From Brevibacillus agri (lineage in GTDB: Bacteria; Bacillota; Bacilli; Brevibacillales; Brevibacillaceae): 64,000 bases of DNA. The position numbers were made by a program, and so were the translations under genes. Positions 46,323-54,611 of this stretch are shown here, piece after piece; position 1 is the first letter of the stretch; every line of letters begins with the position of its first letter. The stretch is from positions 3,216,001 to 3,280,000 of the forward strand of contig NZ_CP026363.1 in assembly GCF_004117055.1 (NCBI RefSeq), given 5' to 3'. The notes below the pieces were generated by a model. The model ran no database searches. It was given only the letters and a program-made list of their open reading frames with translations, and was not told the origin of the DNA.

Positions 46323-47027
46323 TTATTCCCCCTTGCCTGTCGATGTGTGCTTGCTGTTGCGCTGTCCCAGCCGTCGGTCCAGCTTGCGGTCGAGCAAAAT
46401 CAGGCGGATGCTGTGCACGACGAACGCGGCAATCGCGGTCGGAATGGCCCACATCGCCATTTGCAGCGGATCGGACGGAATGTTGTTCTGGTCGAAAAAG
46501 CCTTTCATCAATAAAATTGCGCCAATCGCGATAAACACGTCCTCGCCAAAAAACACGCCGATGTTGTCGGCCGCTGCAGAGTGCGCGCGAATATTTTGCC
46601 GCACGTCGTCGGGGAGGTCTTTGCCGTACTTCGCCTCCGCCGCTCCTTCTGCCATCGGCGCGACGAGCGGCCGCACCATTTGCGCATGGCCGCCGATCGA
46701 GGTCAGGCCAAACACGGCAGCGACCTCGCGGATAAAAAAGTAGACGTTAATGATGCGGCCTGCCGTGGCGGCCTTGATTTTGGAGACGAGCGCTTCTGCC
46801 TGTTCGCGCAGTCCAAAGCGCTCCAATAGCCCGATGACGGGCAAGGTGGCGATAAAAATCGCCATGTAGCGGTTCGTTGTAAACGCCTTGCCAAATTGCT
46901 CGATGATCTCATACAGCGGCTGCTTGGCGAGCAGTCCGGTGGCAAGCCCCGCGACCGTCACCACCAGTAGCGGGTTGAGCCGCACGATGAAGCCGATAAT
47001 CACGATTGCAACACCAATCAAAACCAT
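46323..47027 (-). CDS. DUF969 family membrane protein, probable 5-oxoproline transporter subunit
   Basis: This 234-residue membrane protein has about five to six helices and the conserved segment VFGLTSIGGHAQMVRPLVAP (near residues 114-133), typical of DUF969. It is coupled to the DUF979 gene. ATG 47027 follows GAGAGGAG, 31 bases after the M14 gene. The two proteins together resemble a split ion-transporter fold. Confidence 0.85.
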   Translation of the reverse strand: MVLIGVAIVIIGFIVRLNPLLVVTVAGLATGLLAKQPLYEIIEQFGKAFTTNRYMAIFIATLPVIGLLERFGLREQAEALVSKIKAATAGRIINVYFFIREVAAVFGLTSIGGHAQMVRPLVAPMAEGAAEAKYGKDLPDDVRQNIRAHSAAADNIGVFFGEDVFIAIGAILLMKGFFDQNNIPSDPLQMAMWAIPTAIAAFVVHSIRLILLDRKLDRRLGQRNSKHTSTGKGE

Positions 47028-47058
47028 GTTGGTAGTCTCCTCTCAAATGAGCGCTAAT

Positions 47059-50000
47059 CTAAAGCGGGCGCTTGCGGATGAGGCCGATGCGAATGGTGCC
47101 ATCTGCCTCGTGCTCCCGGATTTCCTCTATTGTTACTTTCCGATTTTTCATCCAGTCGGCAATCGCCTGGTGGACCACATGGTGGGCGTGTCGGCACGCT
47201 TGCAATTCTTTGCCATACACCGTCTCGTCGTTGACCTCTGTCATCAGGTCGGCTGTCACCCACTCCGGGAAGCGCTCGATCAGATCATGAGAGTTGCGGT
47301 TAATCGGGCTGTCCCGAGTGTAGGCAATGCTTCCGTTCGACAGCTCAATCGGAAAATGCTGCGGGTCAAAGTCATGGCCCCATCTGCGGTATGTGGCGAG
47401 CCAATCGACGTTGTCCTGCGCGACAGCCGCGTCCTGGTGCAGCGAAGCGGTGAGGGCTGCGCGCAGCGAAGTGTAGGCTTCGCGCTGCTCGGGGGTCGCC
47501 TCTGTCAGCGCGCGCCAGATCGTGTACATCCGCGCGCTCGGAATCCAGTACGAAACCGGGAAGCGCGGCGGGCTGTTGTAGCCGCTGAACGGCTGAATCC
47601 ATTCGTGCGACGGAATCCCGTGGTCGTCGAGCACGATGTCAGGCGCCCAGCGCTCCCATACTTTCGGATAAATCCGGCTCTCGCCAAACGGCACGCCGCT
47701 TTGAAACCGATACTTGGCAAATTCCAGTCCGCATGCGTTGTAGCGGGCGGCGTGGTGCTTCCAGCACGGGTTGTCCTGCGCAAGCTGCGCGTGCAGCGCG
47801 GCTCCGTCGACGTTTTCCAGCGGGATGATGACGAGGTTGACCGCCTCCAGGACAGAAGGATCGTCTGCAAGCTGGGCGATCATTTGCAAAGCGGCGTTCG
47901 TGCTCGATACTTCGTTGGCGTGGTGCCTTGCGTTGATGAAAAACGTCGGCTTGTACAGCGCGTGCTTGGCCGTGCTCGTCGCAAAGCTGTGCTGCGCTTT
48001 TCCGGCGAACAGCTCGACGGCCCAAATCCAGCGGCCGTTCAGCGAAAAATCGAGCGGCACGACCTGTCCGGGCACTTGCTCGCGGTGTTGTGCGAGCCAC
48101 TGCTCCACGTCCTCGCCTGTGAAAACGTCCTCCCAAAGCGACTTTCCCTTGGAAGCTTCTGTAGTAGCCTGCTGCGCGATTGGCTGCTGGTCGGCAGGCT
48201 GCGCTTGTGATTGCGCCATGGAAAAGCCCAGCCATGCCTGGCACTGCTCTCTCAGCGTAGCGTCCGCAATCCCTTCGAGCGTAACCGACCAGTCGGTTTC
48301 TTTGCGGCAAAGCCCGGTCGCTACCGCATCCCGAAACGGCATCCCCGCAAACGGGCGGATGACCGTCGCCGCGCCGCTCGCGTCGACCGCCGTGATCGCA
48401 TGCTCCGTCGGAAAGGCGTACAAAGCGATCCGCGCCCACGGCTTGCCGCCCTGTTCGACGTGCATGAACGGCACGATTCCGCCAGGTGCGTCCCACTCCG
48501 GGTCCCCGACCTTTTTCCCGTGGTTGTGCATGGCGTGCAACGTGTAAAAGTAAATATCTTCGTGCAACGCTTCCAGGACGGAGCTGTTCTCCTCCAGATG
48601 CGGCAGCTTTTTCTCCACGGCATCCATCCCGACGTGGCATTCCAGCCGGGAAAACTTCGGCACGCCAGGATTGCCCCCTACCTGCCGGAAAATCATCGGC
48701 AGCACCTGCTCCTGGTACCATTGCCAAAAGCGATACGGATTGGTTGCAAACGGTTTCCTCGCAAGCTCGTTTTGCGTCTGCGCTTCCTTTACCCGGACGC
48801 CTGCAAACGGAACGAGCACACGACCGCGCTGCGGCTGATCCGGCATGTACGGCCTGCTCTCTGCCCAGCCTTCCCAGCTCCAGTCGGCAAGCACCTCTTT
48901 CGACTCGGCAAAAGCACACACGGAAAACATCGGAGCGGCAGAATCTTCTGCAAGCTGCAGGCGAATGCGTTCGAGCGGAAGCGACAGGCTGTCGGCCAAA
49001 ATCGCATCAAACGGATACAGCTCCTGCAAAAAGCGGTGAACCAGGTCGAAGTGCTTGTCCGCTGGCCGAAACGCCCTCGCCCGCAGTTCGACGCTGTGCA
49101 CGTCTTTGAGCTGGACGATTTGCGGCAACACCTCCTGCATGGCCCAGTTCAGCCCCGACTTGTTTGCGTCGCGAAACGCGAACCAGACTTCGACGCCGTA
49201 GCGCTCCCTGCATTGCCCGGCCAGCTTTTTCGCCCACGCCGCAAACGTCTGCTCGCTCGCCGTGGTCGTCACTTCGATCTCCAAAGCGGCTCCCCCGGAA
49301 TGTTCGGCATGCTTTTGCACAACGGCCAGCAAATAGTCTTCCATCTCTGCTAATTCGCCCGGATCGCTCCACTCCGCCGTCCAGACAGGCAGCTCTTCCG
49401 TAACCGCAAGCGGCACGGGGCCACCCGCTCGTCCACCGCCGCCCACATACTGCTCCCATACTTCTGTGGGGCGAGCCAAATGCTCCGGTACTTCCAGGCG
49501 CGCGATCTCTGTGCGCTCCCGCAGCGAAAACGTTTGCAAGCCAAGAGACGCGCGCAACGACAAATCTTGGCTGTCGCTCTTTAAGGCGAACAACCGCTGG
49601 CGCCAGCCGAAATGCTGTCCTGCGGAAAGCGGCGCAAATCCGTCTGCGAGCAGCTCGCGCACAAAACCGACCAGATGCAAAGCATCGCTCTCGATCCGCA
49701 ACTGCTTGCCGTCCTCGAAAAGCTCCATACGGCTCTCTCCATGAGCAGCCGGAGCCGTTTTTGTTTCGAAGACAATCTCAAACCGCCCCGCCTCGTTTTC
49801 TTCCCCTGCACACCGCGTCACAGGCGTGCGTACATAGCCCGCAGACAAGGCGAGGCGCGCGCCAAGCTCCACGGCCGCCACCGTCTTCTCCAGCGAGCCA
49901 TCCGGCATGGACAACAACACGTCCAGCGTCGGCAGCAGCTCCCCGTCGTTTTGCTCGTACAGCCCTTCTGTCGTAAACAGTTCGTGCAGCGAAAAAGTCC

Positions 50001-50595
50001 GGGAGCGGTTGTTGCCTGGATTGGTCGCCGTCTTTTCGGCGGTCAACGGAGCCGCCGGTTTTGGCGCAATCAAAATCGCGCGCTGATGGCCGAAGCCCGC
50101 CTGCTCTATTGCATCTTGCCTGTACTCCCCGGATACGAGCGCGCGTGCCGAAAGCAACGTCATTTGCGGCGATGTGCCTGTAATGACGAGAATCGACTCG
50201 TCTTCGCCCTCGCTCACATACAGAATGCCTGCCTCTTTTTCGCCGTTGTCCCGCAGCTTGTGCAGAGCGAGTAGCGCCGCTTTGCGTTCGCCCAAAACCG
50301 AAGCAAGCCATGCCTGCTCGTACCCTACGACGATCCGCAAAGTACGCGGCTTGTCCCCCTGTACCGGGAGAGCCTGTTCATCAAGCTGGTCGAAAATGAA
50401 CAAGTGCTCAAAAATCGGCAGCGGCAAGTCGGTCAGGTGCAAACCGATCCGACTGGCCAGCTCTGCCATCGCGGCAGATTCCCAGCTCGTGCGCTCGGAC
50501 GGAACCGTGATTTTCGAGACGATTCCGTCAGGGGCGCTGCTCCCTTTGCTGGCCCGAAAAAAGCCGTTCGTACTCCACAGCTCGTCTATCCTCAC
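47059..50595 (-). CDS. Giant M14 family zinc carboxypeptidase
   Basis: This 1,178-residue protein has an M14 peptidase domain in the last third: zinc motif HHANE (His892, Glu895), an NVDGAALH segment near residue 935 and a DDHGIPSHEW segment. The N-terminal two thirds hold two related modules, DELWSTNGFFRA... (about 4-200) and HELFTTEGLYEQ... (about 215-340), each with an SPS/VPS-like strand followed by ELASRIGL or ELGARLAL. There is no signal peptide, so it looks cytoplasmic. The start is GTG 50595 behind GGGTGAGG. As first gene of the 5-oxoproline operon it may cleave pyroglutamyl or gamma-glutamyl peptides. Substrate and N-terminal fold are unknown; ordinary M14 enzymes have 300-450 residues. 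Confidence 0.85.
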   Translation of the reverse strand: MRIDELWSTNGFFRASKGSSAPDGIVSKITVPSERTSWESAAMAELASRIGLHLTDLPLPIFEHLFIFDQLDEQALPVQGDKPRTLRIVVGYEQAWLASVLGERKAALLALHKLRDNGEKEAGILYVSEGEDESILVITGTSPQMTLLSARALVSGEYRQDAIEQAGFGHQRAILIAPKPAAPLTAEKTATNPGNNRSRTFSLHELFTTEGLYEQNDGELLPTLDVLLSMPDGSLEKTVAAVELGARLALSAGYVRTPVTRCAGEENEAGRFEIVFETKTAPAAHGESRMELFEDGKQLRIESDALHLVGFVRELLADGFAPLSAGQHFGWRQRLFALKSDSQDLSLRASLGLQTFSLRERTEIARLEVPEHLARPTEVWEQYVGGGGRAGGPVPLAVTEELPVWTAEWSDPGELAEMEDYLLAVVQKHAEHSGGAALEIEVTTTASEQTFAAWAKKLAGQCRERYGVEVWFAFRDANKSGLNWAMQEVLPQIVQLKDVHSVELRARAFRPADKHFDLVHRFLQELYPFDAILADSLSLPLERIRLQLAEDSAAPMFSVCAFAESKEVLADWSWEGWAESRPYMPDQPQRGRVLVPFAGVRVKEAQTQNELARKPFATNPYRFWQWYQEQVLPMIFRQVGGNPGVPKFSRLECHVGMDAVEKKLPHLEENSSVLEALHEDIYFYTLHAMHNHGKKVGDPEWDAPGGIVPFMHVEQGGKPWARIALYAFPTEHAITAVDASGAATVIRPFAGMPFRDAVATGLCRKETDWSVTLEGIADATLREQCQAWLGFSMAQSQAQPADQQPIAQQATTEASKGKSLWEDVFTGEDVEQWLAQHREQVPGQVVPLDFSLNGRWIWAVELFAGKAQHSFATSTAKHALYKPTFFINARHHANEVSSTNAALQMIAQLADDPSVLEAVNLVIIPLENVDGAALHAQLAQDNPCWKHHAARYNACGLEFAKYRFQSGVPFGESRIYPKVWERWAPDIVLDDHGIPSHEWIQPFSGYNSPPRFPVSYWIPSARMYTIWRALTEATPEQREAYTSLRAALTASLHQDAAVAQDNVDWLATYRRWGHDFDPQHFPIELSNGSIAYTRDSPINRNSHDLIERFPEWVTADLMTEVNDETVYGKELQACRHAHHVVHQAIADWMKNRKVTIEEIREHEADGTIRIGLIRKRPL

Positions 50596-50621
50596 CTTGC
50601 CTCACCCGTCTTTCTCATTTT

Positions 50622-50638
50622 GTTCCGAATTTCGGAAC
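50622..50638. promoter_or_regulatory. Palindromic operator candidate for the 5-oxoproline operon
   Basis: GTTCCGAA-T-TTCGGAAC is a perfect 17-bp palindrome, located about +19 to +35 from the predicted start site. A related sequence lies upstream of pxpB. The form fits IclR-family operators such as GTTCCG-n-CGGAAC. Confidence 0.65.
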
Positions 50639-50662
50639 TACTATTTCATATTCAGTAAACAA

Positions 50663-50691
50663 ATCATAAATTCATAATGCTTAAAAATCAA
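50663..50691 (-). promoter_or_regulatory. Promoter of the M14/5-oxoproline operon
   Basis: On the minus strand TTGATT (50686-50691) and TATGAT (50663-50668) are 17 bases apart. The predicted start near 50656 gives a leader of about 60 bases that includes the 17-bp palindrome. Confidence 0.65.
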
Positions 50692-50745
50692 TAGATCATT
50701 TTCAAGTTTCAGAAAAGATAATCAGTTAGGAATGGCCGACACGCA

Positions 50746-50771
50746 GAAAAAAGCAAGCATCTGCTGCTTGC
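50746..50771 (-). terminator. Intrinsic terminator after the YitT-family gene
   Basis: GCAAGCA (50753-50759) pairs with TGCTTGC (50765-50771) and on the minus strand is followed by TTTTTTC. Confidence 0.75.
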
Positions 50772-50815
50772 CTGTCCTGTTTGCGCCTGACTGGCCTAGC
50801 CGGCCACGCTCGCCG

Positions 50816-51700
50816 TTAATGAATATTTTTTTTCTTGAACCGCCCTCCCGATACGTCGTGAATATGGCCGATCGCGAGAAACGCGGATGCGTCGATCTCC
50901 TCCACGATTGATTTGAGCTTGGCTTCCTCCAGCCGGGTGATGACACAGAAAATGACTTTTTTGTCGTCCCCGGAGTAGCCGCCCTCTCCGCGCAAATACG
51001 TAATCCCCCGTCCCAGCCTGGCAGACAGCGCGTCCCCGATTTCGTTCGGATAGTCGCTAATAATCCAGACCGAGCGCGATTGTTCGAGGCCGACCATCGT
51101 CAAGTCGATCATTTTGTACGCGATATAGTAGGCAATCAGCGAGTACATCGCCCGGTCCCAGCCAAAGATGAAGCCCGCGCTGCCGAGGATGAAAATATTG
51201 AAAATCATTACGACTTCCCCGACGGAAAACGGACTTTTGCGCGTCAGCAAAATCGCGACGATCTCGGTGCCGTCCAACGACCCGCCTGCGCGAATCACCA
51301 GTCCGACGCCAATCCCGATAATGATGCCGCCAAAGACGGCAGACAGCAGCAAATCGTCGGTCAAGCTGGGAACGTGGTGCAAAAAATTCGTCCCGAGCGA
51401 CATGACGGCTACCCCAAACAGCGTGGAGATCGCGAACGTTTTCCCGATCTGCTTGTAGCCGACCAACAAAAACGGCAAGTTGAACAGAAAGAGGAAAATC
51501 CCCAGCTTGATTCCGGTCAGGTGTGACATCATGATCGACAGACCTGTGACCCCGCCGTCGATGATCTTGTTCGGCACGAGAAAAATTTCCAGGCCGACGG
51601 CAACCATCAGCGCTCCGACGATAATCGCAAGCGCCCTTGTGACGATTCTTCGCTTTTTGGCCCGCTTGTGGGTAATCGGACCCGTTTTTGCGGCTTCCAT
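50816..51700 (-). CDS. YitT family membrane protein (DUF2179)
   Basis: This 294-residue protein has five to six helices (residues 15-195) followed by a cytosolic DUF2179 domain with RGITYLRGEGGYSG and a terminal VSGGRFKKK tail. B. subtilis has several paralogues of unknown transport role. In-frame starts at 51736 and 51709 exist, but ATG 51700 has AAGGA 8 bases upstream. A hairpin with a T run lies 57 bases ahead of this start. Confidence 0.88.
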   Translation of the reverse strand: MEAAKTGPITHKRAKKRRIVTRALAIIVGALMVAVGLEIFLVPNKIIDGGVTGLSIMMSHLTGIKLGIFLFLFNLPFLLVGYKQIGKTFAISTLFGVAVMSLGTNFLHHVPSLTDDLLLSAVFGGIIIGIGVGLVIRAGGSLDGTEIVAILLTRKSPFSVGEVVMIFNIFILGSAGFIFGWDRAMYSLIAYYIAYKMIDLTMVGLEQSRSVWIISDYPNEIGDALSARLGRGITYLRGEGGYSGDDKKVIFCVITRLEEAKLKSIVEEIDASAFLAIGHIHDVSGGRFKKKNIH

Positions 51701-51756
51701 AAAAATCATCCTTACCCGTTTTTTTCTTTTCTGCATTCAGCTTTCCCCGCTTGCTC

Positions 51757-51805
51757 CAAAAATAGCCAGCCTGCTTTCAGCGGCTAGTAAGTCCTGCGGC
51801 TGGCT
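51757..51805 (-). promoter_or_regulatory. Possible leader terminator/attenuator upstream of the YitT gene
   Basis: On the minus strand AGCCAGCC pairs with GGCTGGCT across about 26 bases and is followed by ATTTTTGG. Because it lies upstream of the coding start and no minus-strand gene precedes it, attenuation is a possibility. Confidence 0.35.
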
Positions 51806-51886
51806 GTATATACGCCCGCTTTCTGACATACGTGTTAGCGAAGGACCTTTTCGCGATCAAACCGTTAGAAGAAGAGGTGTGTTGGC

Positions 51887-52930
51887 ATGGCTCCCTATCC
51901 CTCGCTCGGAAAAAGCCCGATCAATCAACTGTTTCTCGCGTACACAGGCTACAGCATCGGCACGGACGGCACTCCGCACTACCAGTTTTGGGAGTGCACC
52001 GACTTTTTGCCCTTGCTCTTCCATACCGATCCGGTGACCGGATTGGCGGACGGCGGCATGTTCACCGATTTTCTGTTTTTGGCTCTCGGGATTTTGAATC
52101 AGTCGGGGGAAGGCCGCTTTTTGGCGCGCATCGACAAGGCTCCCGCTGGTTGGAACGAATGGTTGCGCTACATGGATGAGCTGTTCCTTGGCGACCGGAA
52201 TCTCGACGCGCTCTGCCAGGCGGTGCGTTGCTCGCCGCTGTCGCGCACGAATGTGTGGGTGGCCCTGCCTTACCCGAATCCGCAGCAGTTTGGCGACGAC
52301 GCCTACCGGATCGAGGCGGTCATCGAGTGGATGTGCCTGTTTCTTACGAGGTGGGCCAAAAAGCCGTGGAACGATTGCCTCTGCCTAAAAGGCTTCTACT
52401 GGCTACAGGAAAGCCTGTACTTCCAAGGGCCCAAGCACGACGACCGCCAAGTCATCCGGGCGGTCAACGACGCGATCCACGGCTGCACGCACGCCGGACG
52501 GATGCTTCGGAGCATCTGGATTCCGTATCAACAGGCGGCTGGCTGGAACGAGTGGGCACAGCTTGGCTTCGACCTCGCTTTTTTGCAACCGAACTACTAC
52601 TTCAACCCGAAAAAAAGCGTGGATGCTTCCGCCGCCGCAAGCGAGGCAGCCGGAATGGGCGTCGAAATCGAGTTTGACCTCGGAGTCACCTACGATCGGG
52701 AAAAACGCGAGCGGCTGCTGGCGTACTTGCGGGCCGGAGCTTCCGGCGGGACAGACGGGCATGGCAATGCTTTCGGGCCTTTTCAATACGACGCGCCGCT
52801 TGCCTGGTACACGGGCGGCTGGTTTTTCGGCAAAAACGGGCGCAAGCAGGCGCTCGTCAGCTTGTACCAGTCAGGCGATCCGCTTTACGACGAGCTTTTC
52901 TCCTTTTTAAACGGAATCGCGCCGCCGTAA
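51887..52930 (+). CDS. DUF4855 domain-containing protein
   Basis: This 347-residue protein belongs to the DUF4855 family, which looks like a glycoside-hydrolase-type TIM barrel. Recognisable segments are YTGYSIGTDG near the start, then SIWIPYQQAAGWNEWAQLGFDLAFLQPNYYF. No signal peptide is evident. ATG 51887 has AGAGGTG upstream. It is a single gene. The substrate is unknown. Confidence 0.82.
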   Translation: MAPYPSLGKSPINQLFLAYTGYSIGTDGTPHYQFWECTDFLPLLFHTDPVTGLADGGMFTDFLFLALGILNQSGEGRFLARIDKAPAGWNEWLRYMDELFLGDRNLDALCQAVRCSPLSRTNVWVALPYPNPQQFGDDAYRIEAVIEWMCLFLTRWAKKPWNDCLCLKGFYWLQESLYFQGPKHDDRQVIRAVNDAIHGCTHAGRMLRSIWIPYQQAAGWNEWAQLGFDLAFLQPNYYFNPKKSVDASAAASEAAGMGVEIEFDLGVTYDREKRERLLAYLRAGASGGTDGHGNAFGPFQYDAPLAWYTGGWFFGKNGRKQALVSLYQSGDPLYDELFSFLNGIAPP

Positions 52931-52965
52931 CGATTCTTGCTTTTTCCATTCCCCGACTTTTGCGT

Positions 52966-52971
52966 TATAAT
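52966..52971 (+). promoter_or_regulatory. Possible -10 element of the SWIM/SNF2 operon
   Basis: TATAAT lies 36 bases upstream of the SWIM gene start, without a convincing -35. Confidence 0.4.
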
Positions 52972-53006
52972 GGAGGGATGACACTTCGTTCGGAGGACCA
53001 GAACAC

Positions 53007-54611
53007 ATGTTGCAAAGAGAGTTGACACGGGAACAGGCAGTAGCGGCTGGAGAGCAAGTCCTGCAAGGAATGGAGAGTGCGATCATCGAGCGTGGCTATT
53101 CGTACTTTTCCGATGGGGTTGTCTTTAATACACGCGTCGAAAACAACCGCATCCTGTGCAGCGATGTGCAAGGCACCCAGGTGTACCACGTCCAACTCGA
53201 CCTGGAAGATGTGCAGGACAGCACCTGTACCTGTCCGTACACCCGTCTTTGCAAGCATATCGCCGCTACTTTTTTTCAAATGTACAGCGTCTTCGAAAAC
53301 CCGCGCCACTTTTTATCCAGGGCGCAGCAACCGCGTCGGGTGAGCTTCACTCCCGCCATGCTCATCCCGAGCTATCGGCCAGTGGCAAGCGATTTGCACG
53401 GGAATGAGGCCGCCCCCGTTTCCTCCCCGCTGACCGCAGCCAGCTCCGTTTCCGACTGGTGGGCGTTTTTCGAAAGCTGGACGCGCAATTTGTTATCCGC
53501 GATGGAATCGTACCGCGCTTCCTCCGAAATGTTTTCCAGCTACCAAAACGTCCAGTCCGTCGCCGCGGGATGGCCACGGGAACGGGCCCAGTTGTTTCAC
53601 ATCCACGCCAATTTGTTTCACCTGCAAAAGTTGCAGCAATACGTCAAGAGCTACCGCCAGTCCAACTGGTATCCGGACTTGGCGCAGACGGCGGAACGGC
53701 TGCTCGAGCAGTTGGAGGGGGCCATCTACTTTGCCGATCGCCAGGCATTGTGGGCCGACCATCGCCCGGCGCTCGCTGAAACGGTGACGATCATCCAAAA
53801 ATGGAAGGAAAACGACACGTCCTCCCTCTACTGGGTCTACGCCTATCGCATGATCTGGTGGTCGCTGCTCACCGACCCGGACTGGATCAAACAAGAGGTG
53901 GCGGAGCTGGAACAAGCCATGCAGACGCCGAATGCGCCCGCAGCCGAAAGCGAAAAATACCGCCTGCTGCGCGCCCACTTTTCAGTCATGGAAAACGAGG
54001 ACGCGCTCGCCCTGCAAGTCTGGAAGCCGATTCGCCGCTTGCCTTTAAGTTTTTACTTGCCCTACATGAAAGCTTTCGCCCGCAATCAGGAGTGGCAGCG
54101 CTTTCTGTTTTGGACGGAGGCGCTGACCGAGTTGATCGGGTCGGCGGAGGCCGCACAATATCGCTTGGTCATCGCCATCTGGCAAGAAGCGATGAAGCAG
54201 GTCGGCCGCTCCGACGAGTGCGGAGCCATGCTGAAAAACTTCCTGCCGAGCAGCTATTCCGAGTACGCCCTGCATTTGTACGAGGAAAAGCAGTTCAAGC
54301 AATGGGTCGATTTGCAAATGTCCTATCAGGTGCCGCTTGCCGACATCTCGTCTGTGCACCTGAAAGAAATCGAGGACGCCGATCCGTCCTTGCTGTATCC
54401 GTACTATGTGCGCGAGATCAACCGCCTGATCCGCGAGCGCAACCGCCCCGCCTACAAAGAGGCGATCAAGCTGTTGAAAAAAGCGCGGGCCACTTACGCC
54501 AAGGCCGAGCAGGAGTCCGACTGGGAGCGCTTCGTGGACAAACTGTCCGCCAAGCACAACCGCCTGCGGGCATTTCAGGAGGAGCTAAGGAGAGGAAATC
54601 TGAACCTATGA
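53007..54611 (+). CDS. SWIM zinc finger protein, SNF2 partner
   Basis: This 534-residue protein has a SWIM zinc finger near the N-terminus: CTCPYTRLCKH, with Cys74, Cys76, Cys82 and His84. The remainder is helical without a recognised domain. ATG 53007 follows CGGAGGACC. It overlaps the SNF2 helicase start as ATGA, so both proteins are made together. SWIM proteins often accompany bacterial SNF2-type ATPases and probably provide DNA or protein contacts. Function in this organism is unknown. Confidence 0.88.
   Translation: MLQRELTREQAVAAGEQVLQGMESAIIERGYSYFSDGVVFNTRVENNRILCSDVQGTQVYHVQLDLEDVQDSTCTCPYTRLCKHIAATFFQMYSVFENPRHFLSRAQQPRRVSFTPAMLIPSYRPVASDLHGNEAAPVSSPLTAASSVSDWWAFFESWTRNLLSAMESYRASSEMFSSYQNVQSVAAGWPRERAQLFHIHANLFHLQKLQQYVKSYRQSNWYPDLAQTAERLLEQLEGAIYFADRQALWADHRPALAETVTIIQKWKENDTSSLYWVYAYRMIWWSLLTDPDWIKQEVAELEQAMQTPNAPAAESEKYRLLRAHFSVMENEDALALQVWKPIRRLPLSFYLPYMKAFARNQEWQRFLFWTEALTELIGSAEAAQYRLVIAIWQEAMKQVGRSDECGAMLKNFLPSSYSEYALHLYEEKQFKQWVDLQMSYQVPLADISSVHLKEIEDADPSLLYPYYVREINRLIRERNRPAYKEAIKLLKKARATYAKAEQESDWERFVDKLSAKHNRLRAFQEELRRGNLNL

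Noticed and set aside
53801-54607. Upstream extension of the SNF2 frame
   Set aside because: It lies inside the SWIM gene in another phase; ATG 54608 has the ATGA coupling and begins the plausible protein.
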